DNA of 64,000 nucleotides from Actinoplanes solisilvae. Its GTDB lineage: Bacteria; Actinomycetota; Actinomycetes; Mycobacteriales; Micromonosporaceae. This document shows, one piece after another, positions 26,050-34,659 of this stretch. Below the pieces are notes generated by a model. That model saw only the letters and a list, made by a program, of their open reading frames with translations, had not been told where the DNA came from and did not search any database. Numbering within the stretch: the first letter of the stretch is position 1; each line of letters starts with the position of its first letter. Location of the stretch: assembly GCF_003999975.1 (NCBI RefSeq), contig NZ_RJAC01000004.1, forward strand, positions 412,197 through 476,196, written 5' to 3'. The position numbers and the translations under genes were made by a program.

Positions 26050-26816
26050 GCCGAAGCCCCGAGGTACGCCGTGATCACCCGGGTGTCGGCCCGCACCTGG
26101 GCCGGTGTCCCGTCGGCGATGACCTGCCCCAGGTCGAGCACGGTGACCCGGTCGGCCAGCCGCATCACGAACCCGACGTCGTGCTCGACCAGCAGCATTG
26201 TCAGCCCTTCGGCCCGCAGGTCGAGCAGCAGCGCGGCCAGCCGTTCGCGCTCCCCGGCCCGCAACCCCGAGGCCGGTTCGTCGAGCAGCAACAGCCGGGG
26301 CCGCCCGCACAGCGCCCGCGCCAGCTGCAACGCCCGCTGCTGGCCCAGCGGCAACGACGACGCCGGCCGCGAGGCCCACGAGACGATCCCGGTGCGCTCC
26401 AAACAGGAAAACGCCCGCGTACGGATCTCGCGCTCGGTCCGATGGTGAGAGGGCAGCCGCATCGCCGCGGCGACGAACCCGGCCCGGGTCGAACTGTGCG
26501 CCCCGACCATCACGTTCTCCAGCACCGTCATCCCGGCGAAGACGCGAGCGGCCTGGAACACCACCCCCACCCCGAGCCGAGCCCGCCGGTACGCCGGCAG
26601 ACGGTCGATCCGGGTGCCGTCCAGCGTGACCGTTCCCGCGTCCGGGGCGAGTTGCCCGCCGATCAGCGCGAACAGCGTCGACTTGCCGGCGCCGTTGGGC
26701 CCGATGACCGCGCGCAGCTCGCCGGGCTCGACGGCGAGGTCCACGTCGCGTACGGCGTAGACCCCGCCGAAGGCCCGGGCCGCCCCCGTGACGGCGAGAG
26801 CGGCGCCCGCCGCCAT
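26046..26816 (-). CDS. livG: ABC transporter ATP-binding protein LivG-like
   Basis: The 256-residue ATPase has Walker A GPNGAGKST, VVFQAARVFAGMTVLENV after the Q-loop and Walker B RLLLLDEPASGL. The H-loop is VEHDVGFVM. The ABC signature reads SLPLGQQRALQLARAL; LivG proteins commonly have a PxGxQR variant instead of LSGGQ, so this is normal for the branch. The ATG at 26816 overlaps the livK stop by one base (TGATG). Start and stop overlaps on both sides mark tight operon coupling. Confidence 0.9.
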   Translation of the reverse strand: MAAGAALAVTGAARAFGGVYAVRDVDLAVEPGELRAVIGPNGAGKSTLFALIGGQLAPDAGTVTLDGTRIDRLPAYRRARLGVGVVFQAARVFAGMTVLENVMVGAHSSTRAGFVAAAMRLPSHHRTEREIRTRAFSCLERTGIVSWASRPASSLPLGQQRALQLARALCGRPRLLLLDEPASGLRAGERERLAALLLDLRAEGLTMLLVEHDVGFVMRLADRVTVLDLGQVIADGTPAQVRADTRVITAYLGASA

Positions 26817-27997
26817 CAGCGGCCGCCAACCTCGGCGAGTCTGGTCTTCGAATAGTCGGTCGGCTCGAATTTGCCGCCCCGCACGGTGGTGATGGCGATG
26901 AAGTCGGTCGTCAATCCGCTGTGGTCGGTGGCCGAGTATTTGTAGGTGCCGTTGGGTGTCGTGAGCGTGAGCCCTTCGAGCGCGTCGCGAACCTTCTTCC
27001 GATCGGAGCCGCCCGCTTTCTCGATGGCCGCCGCGAGCAGTTTCACGCCGCTGTAGCCGTCCTGCGCGAACTGCGGTGGCGGGTATCCGTGCTTCGCCTC
27101 GAAGGCCGTGGACAGCTCTTCGATCGCCGTCTTCTGCGCGCCGGCCGGCAGGGTCGAGCCGACCACGCCGATCGAGCCGGCGATCGTGACGCCCTCGGCG
27201 GCGGGCCCGGCCGGGTCGAGGAACAGCTTGCTGGCCTGGGAACCGGTCAGCACCAGCGGAATCTTCAGGCCGCCGGCCGCGTACTGCTTGGTCAGGGCCA
27301 CGGCCGGAGCGCCGGTCGCCCACACCATCAGGGCCTGCGCCTGCGACGCCCGCACGTGGGTGAACACCGCGCTGAACTCGGTGGCGGTCGTCTGGAACTG
27401 CTCGATCGGGTCCAGGGTCACCCCGTACGCGGCGGCTTTGCTCTGCAGGCCCCGGAAGCCGGCCGACGCATAGCTGCTCTTGGTGTCGTAGGCGACGGCG
27501 ACGCGCGTGAGCTTCGAGGCCTGGAAATACTTGAGCGCGGCCTCGGCATAGGTGCCCGACAATGCCGGGACGACGAAGACGTACGGATGGATGGGGCTGA
27601 CCTGTTCGTCGGCGGGCGTGAGCGAGATGTAGGGGATCTGTTCGCGGTCGACCAGCGGAATGGTGGCCAGCGCGGAGTTGGAGAACGGCGAGCCGATGAT
27701 GGCGTCGGAGCCGCCCTTGAGTTCGTTGAAGGCGAGCACGGCCTGGTCGGGCAGGCTCTTGTCGTCGCGGACGGACAGTTCGATCGTGCGCCCGCCGATG
27801 CCGCCGGCCGCGTTGATCTGCTCGACGGCCAGGGCGACGGACTTCTGGTTCTCGGAGCCGAGCGGCGAATAGTTGCCGGTCAGCGAGACGATCTGGCCGA
27901 CGCGGATCGGGTCGTCGCCGCCACCACCGCTGCCACCGTCGTCGCCGCATGCCGCCGTGGCGAGCACCAGGGCCGCTGTCAGGACGTATCTGCGCAC
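26816..27997 (-). CDS. livK: Substrate-binding lipoprotein of the LivK type
   Basis: GTG 27997 has GGGGAGG 4-5 nt upstream. The 393-residue protein starts with a lipoprotein signal whose lipobox is ATAAC (Cys at about 17), then a glycine/aspartate linker. The Peripla_BP_6 fold follows: VGQIVSLTGNYSPLGSENQKS, GGRTIELSVRDDKS, and the conserved DAIIGSPFSNSALA and PYISLTPADEQ loops. It captures the solute outside the membrane and hands it to LivHM. It is the first gene of the minus-strand operon that continues through the acyl-CoA ligase; the ligand is unknown. Confidence 0.88.
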   Translation of the reverse strand: MRRYVLTAALVLATAACGDDGGSGGGGDDPIRVGQIVSLTGNYSPLGSENQKSVALAVEQINAAGGIGGRTIELSVRDDKSLPDQAVLAFNELKGGSDAIIGSPFSNSALATIPLVDREQIPYISLTPADEQVSPIHPYVFVVPALSGTYAEAALKYFQASKLTRVAVAYDTKSSYASAGFRGLQSKAAAYGVTLDPIEQFQTTATEFSAVFTHVRASQAQALMVWATGAPAVALTKQYAAGGLKIPLVLTGSQASKLFLDPAGPAAEGVTIAGSIGVVGSTLPAGAQKTAIEELSTAFEAKHGYPPPQFAQDGYSGVKLLAAAIEKAGGSDRKKVRDALEGLTLTTPNGTYKYSATDHSGLTTDFIAITTVRGGKFEPTDYSKTRLAEVGGR

Positions 27998-28034
27998 GGA
28001 ACCTCCCCGAGGAAGGACGGGAGCGTGAGAACCG

Positions 28035-28078
28035 AAGTTAGGCGCATCTGGAACGGCCGTCAAGAATCTGCCTAACAT
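28035..28078. promoter_or_regulatory. Divergent liv/paaX promoter with mirrored GTTAGGC half-sites
   Basis: The inverted arms GTTAGGC (28037-28043) and GCCTAAC (28070-28076) are 26 bp apart. On the minus strand TTGACG (28058-28063), a 17-nt spacer and TAACTT (28035-28040) form the livK promoter. On the plus strand TAACAT (28073-28078) ends 7 nt before the regulator ATG, the position of a -10 element in a leaderless transcript. Each arm therefore covers one -10 box. A regulator bound to both arms would control both genes. The match of the arms to a PaaX-type operator is an inference. Confidence 0.65.
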
Positions 28079-28085
28079 CTTCCTC

Positions 28086-28871
28086 ATGGTGCAACCGCAG
28101 ACCCTGTTGCTGATGCTCTTCGGCGACTTCGTGCTCGACCGGAACGTCAGCGTCTTCTCGGGCAGCGTGATCGACGTGTGCGGACAGCTCGGCCTCTCCG
28201 AGCACGCCGCCCGCTCGACCCTGACCCGCATGGCCGGGCGTGACCTGCTGACCCGGCGGCGGGCGGGCCGGCGCGTCTACTTCGGCCTGACCGAACGCTC
28301 GACCGCGATCCTGCGCGACGGCCGCACCCGCATCTGGGAGACCGGCGCCGTCAACGACCGCTGGGACGGCACGTGGACGCTGCTCAGCTTCTCGCTGCCC
28401 GAGTCGTGGCAGCGCCAGCGGCACGACCTGCGCTCCCAGCTGGCCTGGGCCGGGTTCGGGCCGATCCAGGGCGGGTTGTGGATCGCGCCCGGCGAGGTCG
28501 GCGCCCAGCAGATCGTGCGCGACCTGGGCCTCGAGGCGCACGCGCGGGTCTTCCACGCCCGGGCCGACGCGCTCACCGACGTCGGCGTGATGGTCCGAGA
28601 CGCGTACGACCTTGAGGCGCTGGCGCTGCGCTACGCGGAGTTCCTGGCCCGCTGGGACGGGCCGCCCCCGCTCGACGACCCCCTCGCGGCCCGGCTCAGC
28701 CTGATCGCCGAGTGGCTGCACGCCATCCGACGCGACCCGCGCCTGCCGGTCGAGCACCTGCCCGCGGACTGGCCGGCCGTGCGCGCGCAGAAGGTCTTCC
28801 GCGAGCTTGAGAAGGCATCCCTGGCGCCCGCCCGCACGATCGCGGACGGGCTCCTCGAAGTCATCCCCTAG
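28086..28871 (+). CDS. PaaX-family transcriptional regulator
   Basis: The 261-residue protein has an N-terminal winged helix (about residues 1-75: QTLLLMLFGDFV, SEHAARSTLTRMAGRDLL). A central PaaX domain contains WDGTWTLLSFSLPE, and a C-terminal domain contains PIQGGLWIAPG and YAEFLARWD. PaaX proteins repress phenylacetate and related catabolic operons and release DNA when they bind the CoA thioester. This gene diverges from the liv-to-acyl-CoA ligase operon across an 88-bp gap and probably senses the CoA ester made by that ligase. Its 3' end overlaps the convergent kinase gene by 11 bp. Confidence 0.85.
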   Translation: MVQPQTLLLMLFGDFVLDRNVSVFSGSVIDVCGQLGLSEHAARSTLTRMAGRDLLTRRRAGRRVYFGLTERSTAILRDGRTRIWETGAVNDRWDGTWTLLSFSLPESWQRQRHDLRSQLAWAGFGPIQGGLWIAPGEVGAQQIVRDLGLEAHARVFHARADALTDVGVMVRDAYDLEALALRYAEFLARWDGPPPLDDPLAARLSLIAEWLHAIRRDPRLPVEHLPADWPAVRAQKVFRELEKASLAPARTIADGLLEVIP

Positions 28872-30072
28872 GATTTTCGGCGGGCGGCGGGGTCTCGTCG
28901 GCACGGTCGGCGGCCGGCAGCCAGAGTACGAAGGTGCTTCCGTGGCCCGGGGTCGAATAGGCCGCCGCCCGGCCGCCGTGCGATTCGACGATCTGCCTGA
29001 CGATCGCCAGCCCGAGCCCGGTGCGACGCTCACGCCGTACGCCCGGGGTCTGCTCGTTGTTGGCGCCACGCCAGAAGCGGTCGAAGACGCGGGGCAGGTC
29101 GTCGGGGGCGATGCCGGGACCCTCGTCGGCGACCGCCAGCCACAGCCACGAACCCTCCCGGCCCGTCGCCACGGTGATCACGGAATGGCTGGGGGCCAGC
29201 CGCAGCGAGTTGGAGAGCAGGTTGTTCACGGCCCGCCGCAGCGCGTCGGCGTCGCCGATCAGGTGCAGGCCGGGCGCCAGCGCGTAGGTCAGCCGCAGCG
29301 GCCGGTCGGTCACGAACGACTCCTCGCCGGCCTCGCGCGCCACCACCGACAGATCGACGTCGGCGTCGGGGGTCGCGTCGGCGTCGCGGCGCGCGGTCGC
29401 CAGCAGGTCTTCGACCAGGCGGGACATGCGCGTCGTGGCCCGGTCGACCACGGCCACGGCCCGCCGGCGCTCGTCGGGGGTCGCGTCGGGCGCGTTCAGC
29501 GACGCGTCGAGGTTGGTCCGGATGATCGCCAGGGGGCTGCGCAGCTCGTGCGAGGCGTCGTCGATGAGCTGGCGCTGCGCCTGGAACGCGTGGTCGAGCC
29601 GCTCGAGCATCGAGTCGATCGTGTCGGCCAGGTCGCGCAGCTCGTCACGCGGGCCACCGAGGTGGATGCGCTGGGACAGGTCGGTCGCCTGGATCTCGCG
29701 GGCCGCGCGGGTGATCGACCCGACCGGCCGCAGCGCCCGCCCCGACAGCACCCAGCCGATGCCCAGGCTCGACACGAAGAGCACCCCGAGCGCGATGAAC
29801 GAGTATTCGCGCAGCTTCTTCATGGTGTTGAAGTTGACCGCCGCCTCGACCTGGCTGACCTCGGCGACGTTCGTCGAGCCCTGAACGTAGCCGTTGCGGT
29901 CGATGATCTTCGCGCGCTGGGCCGTGATCGGCTGGGGCGAGGTGGTCTGCGCGACCGCCACGTAGATCACCCCGAGGGTCAGGCCGGCCAGCGCGAACAA
30001 CACCGTCGAATAGATGACGGTCAGCCGGAACCGAATCGACCGGAACACCTCGGGACGGTTGCTGAGCCTCAT
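28861..30072 (-). CDS. Two-component sensor histidine kinase (MprB-like)
   Basis: The 403-residue kinase has two membrane helices (about residues 17-40 and 92-110) with a short extracytoplasmic loop between. A HAMP domain follows, then the H-box DDASHELRSPLAI with the phosphorylated His. The N-box reads NNLLSNSLRLAP, with DEGPGIAPDDLPRVFDRFWR and TGLGLAIVRQIVESHGG as G-boxes. The ATG at 30072 is preferred to 30078 because AGGAGG is 8 nt upstream of it. It follows the response regulator gene by about 50 nt and should phosphorylate it. The association with an HtrA-like protease resembles mycobacterial MprAB-PepD. Confidence 0.88.
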   Translation of the reverse strand: MRLSNRPEVFRSIRFRLTVIYSTVLFALAGLTLGVIYVAVAQTTSPQPITAQRAKIIDRNGYVQGSTNVAEVSQVEAAVNFNTMKKLREYSFIALGVLFVSSLGIGWVLSGRALRPVGSITRAAREIQATDLSQRIHLGGPRDELRDLADTIDSMLERLDHAFQAQRQLIDDASHELRSPLAIIRTNLDASLNAPDATPDERRRAVAVVDRATTRMSRLVEDLLATARRDADATPDADVDLSVVAREAGEESFVTDRPLRLTYALAPGLHLIGDADALRRAVNNLLSNSLRLAPSHSVITVATGREGSWLWLAVADEGPGIAPDDLPRVFDRFWRGANNEQTPGVRRERRTGLGLAIVRQIVESHGGRAAAYSTPGHGSTFVLWLPAADRADETPPPAENPRG

Positions 30073-30123
30073 GGGCATGCCCTCCTGGCCCTACGACCGC
30101 TTCGCTCACTCCGGTGCAGTCGG

Positions 30124-30810
30124 TCATGCCGCACCTTCCTCCCTGAGCCGGTAGCCCCGGCCGACAACGGTCTCGATCGAGCCTTCGCCGAGCTTGCGCC
30201 GCAGAGTGCCGACGGTGACCCGTACGGTCTGGGTGAACGGGTCGGCGTTGGCGTCCCACACGTGCTCGAGCAGTTCCTCGCTGGAGACCACGATGCCCGG
30301 CCGGGTCATCAGGTATTCCAGCACCCCGAACTCCTTGGGCGTCAGAGCGAGGGGCTGATCGGCAACGGTCACCGAGTGACGGGCCGTGTCGAGCACGATG
30401 TCACCCACCAACAGCACCGCCGACCCGCCGCCGGTGTCGCGCCGCAGCAGCGCCCGCACCCGGGCCAGCAGCTCGGCCAGGTGGAACGGCTTGACCAGGT
30501 AGTCGTCGGCGCCCTCGTCGAGGCCGCGCACCCGGTCGTCGAGCCCGCCCCGCGCGGTCAGCATCAGCACGCGCGGGTCGGTGTCGCCGGGCGTCGGCAG
30601 CTCCCCGGTCCGCAGCGACCGGCACAGAGCGAACCCGTCACCGTCGGGCAGGTTCACGTCGAGCAGCATCAGATCGTATTCGTTCACGGTCAACCGGTCA
30701 TAGGCCTGAGCGGCGTCCAGAGCGACGTCCACCGCGTAGCCGCCGCGGGTGAGCCCGACTCGCAGGCCCTCGGCCAGATCCTCTTCGTCCTCCACCACCA
30801 GCAACCGCAT
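30124..30810 (-). CDS. OmpR-family response regulator (MprA-like)
   Basis: The 228-residue protein starts MRLLVVEDEEDLAEGL with the acidic pocket. The phosphorylated Asp is in YDLMLLDVNLPDGDG, the conserved Thr in VLMLTARG and the Lys in DYLVKPF. A winged helix follows from about residue 130 (LTPKEFGVLEYLMTRPG, RRKLGEGSIETVVGRGYRL). It binds DNA as the partner of the adjacent histidine kinase. Start ATG 30810 lies 7 nt after the protease stop, so protease, regulator and kinase probably share a transcript. Confidence 0.9.
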   Translation of the reverse strand: MRLLVVEDEEDLAEGLRVGLTRGGYAVDVALDAAQAYDRLTVNEYDLMLLDVNLPDGDGFALCRSLRTGELPTPGDTDPRVLMLTARGGLDDRVRGLDEGADDYLVKPFHLAELLARVRALLRRDTGGGSAVLLVGDIVLDTARHSVTVADQPLALTPKEFGVLEYLMTRPGIVVSSEELLEHVWDANADPFTQTVRVTVGTLRRKLGEGSIETVVGRGYRLREEGAA

Positions 30811-30817
30811 TCTTCGA

Positions 30818-31678
30818 CTATCCACGCGCGATGAGGCCGTCGGCGACCTGGCGGGCCCGTTCAATGGGCACCGCGAAGCCGATCCCGATCGAACCGCCGC
30901 CCTCGAGGGTGGCGATCGCCGTGTTCACCCCGATAACTTCCCCTCGGGCGTTGACGAGAGGTCCGCCCGAGTTGCCCGGGTTGATGGAGGCATCGGTCTG
31001 CACCGCCGTCTGCCGCGAAGACCCACCCAGGCGTACGGGCCGATCGAGCGCGCTGACGATGCCGGCGGTGACGGTTCCGCTGAGCCCGAGCGGCGAACCG
31101 ACCGCGAGGACCGGCTCACCGACCCGGGTGGCGTTCGGGTCGGCCAGCGCGAGCCGGTCGAGGGCGGCACCGCCGTCGACCCGCAGGACGGCGATGTCGT
31201 TGCTCGGGTCGGTGCCGACGACCTCGGCGTTGAGCCGCTTCCCGTCCGAGCCGACGACCGTGATCGCCCCGCCGCTCCCGGCCGCGACCACGTGGTTGTT
31301 GGTGACGATGTGGCCCCGGTCGTCGAAGACGAAGCCGGAACCGGAACCGCCGCCCGAAGCGGTGCGCACCTGCACCGACACGACACCGGGCAGCACCCGG
31401 GCGGCGGCACCGACCAGATCGGCGGGAACGTTGCCCTGCGTGGGCGGGGCGGCGGTGGCGGGTTCGGTGCCGGAGTCGTCGTCGCGGCCGGCCGCGTAGC
31501 CGGCCACTCCCCCGGCGCCGGCCGACAAGCCGATGACGGCCAGAGCGGCCAGCGCGGCGGCGGGGAGACGACGGCCCTTCTGTGCGGCGGTTGCGGTAGA
31601 GCCCTGCCCGGCTTGCGGTGCGGAGGCCCAGTCGGGCGAGTGGAACTCGGGTCCGCGTGGAGTGCCAAGTCCGGACAT
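30818..31678 (-). CDS. Membrane-anchored trypsin-like (HtrA/DegP-type) serine protease without a PDZ domain
   Basis: ATG 31678 has AAAGGA upstream. The 286-residue protein has a short cytoplasmic N-terminus and one membrane helix (about residues 38-65). The protease domain has the full triad: His in IVTNNHVVA, Asp in DPSNDIAVLRVD and Ser in DASINPGNSGGPLVN. The chain ends right after AVPIERARQVADGL, where a PDZ domain would normally start. HtrA proteases need the PDZ domain for regulation, so this enzyme would be constitutive or controlled by assembly. The following two-component genes suggest an envelope-stress module. Confidence 0.88.
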   Translation of the reverse strand: MSGLGTPRGPEFHSPDWASAPQAGQGSTATAAQKGRRLPAAALAALAVIGLSAGAGGVAGYAAGRDDDSGTEPATAAPPTQGNVPADLVGAAARVLPGVVSVQVRTASGGGSGSGFVFDDRGHIVTNNHVVAAGSGGAITVVGSDGKRLNAEVVGTDPSNDIAVLRVDGGAALDRLALADPNATRVGEPVLAVGSPLGLSGTVTAGIVSALDRPVRLGGSSRQTAVQTDASINPGNSGGPLVNARGEVIGVNTAIATLEGGGSIGIGFAVPIERARQVADGLIARG

Positions 31679-31742
31679 GTCGTTCCTTTCGATTTCGACC
31701 GGCGAACCGGTCGGGGTGGGGAGGCACGGGAAGGAGGGTTGG

Positions 31743-32693
31743 TCAGGGAAGACGGGCGAACCAGAACATCGAGGCGAGCGCGGCGACCAGGGCCAGCCCG
31801 AGCCCGATGCCGATGAAGCGGGCGGACACGTCCCGTACCTCGGTCTCATAGCCCACGGACGAGCCGATGTCGGCGTACGCGGCCTGAAGCTCGTCGGTGT
31901 TGGCGGCCTCGAAGAAGCGCCCGCCGGTGGCGTCGGCGACCGACCGCAGGGTCTCGCCGTCGACCGGCACCTGCTGGCCGTCGCCGATCGTGCCCGACGC
32001 CGTGCCGAACGAGATCGTGTCGACCGGAACGCCCAGCTCGTTCGCCGTGCGGGCCGCCTCGGCCGGGTCCTGCCCCGACGTGTTCGCGCCGTCCGACAGG
32101 ATGACCACACGGGCCGGCGGCACGTCCTCGTCCGCCTCGGCGTCGACCGAACGGATCTGCTCCAGCGCCGACGCGATCGCATCCCCGATCGCCGTACCGG
32201 CGGTGCCCGCCGAACCGTCGGCGAGCCGGTCGATGCCGCCGCCGAGCTGCTCGCGGTCGGTGCCCGGGGGCACGAAGACCGAGGCCTGCCCGGCGAACCC
32301 GACCAGCCCGACGTTGAACTTCTCGGGCAGGTCGGCGACGAAGCCACGGGCCGCGTCCTTGGCCGCGCTCAACCGGTCCGGCGCGACGTCGGTGGCCAGC
32401 ATCGACCGCGAGACGTCCACGGCGACCAGCACGGTCGCCCGCTCGCGCGGCACCCGGACCTCGTCCTGCGGCTGGGCGAACCCGACCACGAGCAGGCCCA
32501 GCATGGCCAGGAACAGGCTGGCCGGCAGGTGGCGACGCCAGCCCGGGCGGCTCGGCGCCACCCGGTCGAGCAGCTTCAGGTTGGTGAATCGAACGGCGTA
32601 TTTGCTGCGGCGGCGCTGCATGACGACGTACGCCGCGGCGAGCGCGACCACGCCGAGCAGCAGCCACAGCCGTTCCGGGGACAGCCAGGTCAT
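31743..32693 (-). CDS. BatA-like von Willebrand factor A membrane protein
   Basis: The 316-residue protein has N-terminal helices (about 7-25 and 57-75) and a VWA domain with the MIDAS motif VDVSRSMLATD. The later metal ligands are in TAIGDAIASAL and VVILSDGANTSG. A C-terminal helix lies at about 293-313. This BatA/BatB architecture usually works with MoxR ATPases to assemble metal-dependent or envelope complexes. The ATG overlaps the stop of the DUF58 gene (ATGA). Confidence 0.88.
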   Translation of the reverse strand: MTWLSPERLWLLLGVVALAAAYVVMQRRRSKYAVRFTNLKLLDRVAPSRPGWRRHLPASLFLAMLGLLVVGFAQPQDEVRVPRERATVLVAVDVSRSMLATDVAPDRLSAAKDAARGFVADLPEKFNVGLVGFAGQASVFVPPGTDREQLGGGIDRLADGSAGTAGTAIGDAIASALEQIRSVDAEADEDVPPARVVILSDGANTSGQDPAEAARTANELGVPVDTISFGTASGTIGDGQQVPVDGETLRSVADATGGRFFEAANTDELQAAYADIGSSVGYETEVRDVSARFIGIGLGLALVAALASMFWFARLP

Positions 32694-33652
32694 CTCGGAG
32701 TCCTTTGTGGTTTGATCGCGGCCCGGCTCAGGCGCCGCCGCGCGTGCACATGACGCACGATGTCGGCGACCCAGTCCCGGTCGGTCCGCAACGGAAGGTG
32801 AGCAGCACCGGCCCGCTTGACGGATTCGGCGATGGTGGCCTGCTGCTGGGCGGCCGCGGCGGCATACTTCGCGCGCAGCCGTTTGCTGGCGGTCGGCACG
32901 TCACGGCGCCGCCCGGTCTCCGGGTCGACCAGGGTGAGCAGCCCGACGTCCGGCAGTTCCTGCTCGCGCGGATCCCCGACCTGCACGGCGAGCACCTGAT
33001 GCCGCGCCGCGAGCCGTCGCAACGGCTCCTCCCAGGCGGGGGCGGCGGGCCCGAGCCCGTCCTCGTCGAGGCCGTCGAGGAAGTCGGAGACCACGACGAC
33101 GAGCCCACTGCGAGGCGACTGCCGGTGCAGCGCCTCGATCCCGGCGGCGAGTCCGCCGCCCTGCTGGTCGCGCGGCGTGAGCATCATCGCCCGCAACAGC
33201 GCCAGCAGAGCAGACCGCCCACCGCGAGCGGGGAAACGGCGTACGCCCTCAGCAGTCAGCAGGTGAGCCCCGAGCCGGTTGCCGTTGCCGAGCGTGAGGA
33301 ACCCGACGGCGGCGACGGCGGCGAGGGCCAGTTCCCGCTTCTCCAGCTCGGCCGTGCCGAAGTCCATGCTGGCGCTGCCGTCGACCAGCACCTGCGTGGT
33401 GAGCTCGCGGTCGGCGTCAACGGTCCGCACGTGCGGCACGGTCGTACGCGCCGTGACGGCCCAGTCCATGCGCCGGACCTCGTCCTCACCGGCCCGGTAT
33501 TCCCGACTACCGGCCGGTTCACTGCCGATGCCGGGCAGCAACCCGAGGTACGACCCGTGCAGCAGCCCGTCGAGACGCCGCGTGATGAGCAGTTCGAGCC
33601 GTCGCAGCCGCCGCTCGGGGGCCAGCTCGGCCAGGAATCCACCCTCGTTCAT
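32690..33652 (-). CDS. DUF58 protein of the MoxR/VWA module
   Basis: The 320-residue soluble protein carries the DUF58 motif SREYRAGEDEVRRMDWAV around residue 50. A degenerate VWA-like fold follows, with LVDGSASMDFG and LVVVVSDFLDGL. DUF58 proteins sit between MoxR and BatA genes in many bacteria and are thought to connect the ATPase to its VWA client. ATGA overlaps on both sides show co-translation with moxR and the VWA gene. Confidence 0.88.
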   Translation of the reverse strand: MNEGGFLAELAPERRLRRLELLITRRLDGLLHGSYLGLLPGIGSEPAGSREYRAGEDEVRRMDWAVTARTTVPHVRTVDADRELTTQVLVDGSASMDFGTAELEKRELALAAVAAVGFLTLGNGNRLGAHLLTAEGVRRFPARGGRSALLALLRAMMLTPRDQQGGGLAAGIEALHRQSPRSGLVVVVSDFLDGLDEDGLGPAAPAWEEPLRRLAARHQVLAVQVGDPREQELPDVGLLTLVDPETGRRRDVPTASKRLRAKYAAAAAQQQATIAESVKRAGAAHLPLRTDRDWVADIVRHVHARRRLSRAAIKPQRTPR

Positions 33653-34659
33653 GCGGCCATCCCGAGGCCGGGCCCGGAACCCTCTTGAGAAGGAGCGATC
33701 AGAGGCAGCGGTACGGCTTCCACGATGCGCTGGACGATCTGCTCGGGCTGTACGCCGTCGGCGACCGCGTCGAACGAAAGCACGAGCCGGTGCGCGAGAA
33801 CGTCGGAGGCGATCTCCTGCAGGTCGGCGGGCAGAACGTAGTCGCGCCCGCGAAGCAGAGCGAGAGCCCGCCCGGCGGCGACCAGGCCGAGCGTGGCCCG
33901 AGGACTGGCCCCGTAGGCGAGCTGGGCGGCCACCTCCGGCAACCCGAACCGCTCCGGCTCGCGGGTGGCGAGAACGAGCCGGACGACGTACTCGGCGAGC
34001 GCGTGATGCACGAAAACACCACGAGCCCTACCCTGCAGGTCGCGCAGAGTCTCCGGGTCGAGAACCGGCTGGGCGACCGGGCGCGCCCCACCCATGCGAT
34101 ACAGAATGCCGAGCTCTTCCTGCTCACTCGGATAGCCGACGACAACGCGCATCAGGAAACGGTCGCGCTGCGCCTCCGGAAGCTGGTAGACGCCCTCGCT
34201 CTCGATGGGATTCTGAGTGGCGAGAACAAGGAAAGGCTGCGGTACGGGGTAGGTCCGTCCGCCAATCGAAACGTGGCCCTCGGCCATGACCTCGAGAAGC
34301 GCGGACTGCACCTTGGCCGGCGCCCGGTTGATCTCGTCGGCGAGCACGATGTTGGCCATGACCGGGCCCAGCTCGACGTCGAAGCTCTCTTTGCCGGCGC
34401 GATAGATCCGGGTGCCGAGGATGTCGGAGGGCACAAGATCAGGAGTGAACTGAATGCGGTGGAAAGTGCCCCCGACAGCGGTAGCCAGGGTTTCAGCGGC
34501 CAACGTCTTGGCGACGCCCGGAACGCCTTCGAGCAACGTGTGGCCGCCGGCCAGCAGCGCGGTCATCAGGCGCTCCACTAGGCGGTCCTGGCCGACGATC
34601 ACTTTCTTGACTTCGAACAGGGTCTGTTCCAGGCGTCGGTCGGTTGCGTCATCTGTCAT
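33649..34659 (-). CDS. MoxR-family AAA+ ATPase
   Basis: The 336-residue protein starts MTDDATDRR and shows Walker A EGVPGVAKT, Walker B IVLADEINRAPAKVQ and sensor 1 LVLATQNPIE. An arginine-finger region reads LPEAQRDRFLMRV, and a C-terminal lid has SPRATLGLVAAGRALAL. MoxR ATPases act as chaperones that load cofactors or remodel VWA-domain proteins. It leads the moxR-DUF58-VWA operon. The longer reading frame back to 34911 runs through non-conserved intergenic repeats and is rejected. Confidence 0.9.
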   Translation of the reverse strand: MTDDATDRRLEQTLFEVKKVIVGQDRLVERLMTALLAGGHTLLEGVPGVAKTLAAETLATAVGGTFHRIQFTPDLVPSDILGTRIYRAGKESFDVELGPVMANIVLADEINRAPAKVQSALLEVMAEGHVSIGGRTYPVPQPFLVLATQNPIESEGVYQLPEAQRDRFLMRVVVGYPSEQEELGILYRMGGARPVAQPVLDPETLRDLQGRARGVFVHHALAEYVVRLVLATREPERFGLPEVAAQLAYGASPRATLGLVAAGRALALLRGRDYVLPADLQEIASDVLAHRLVLSFDAVADGVQPEQIVQRIVEAVPLPLIAPSQEGSGPGLGMAA

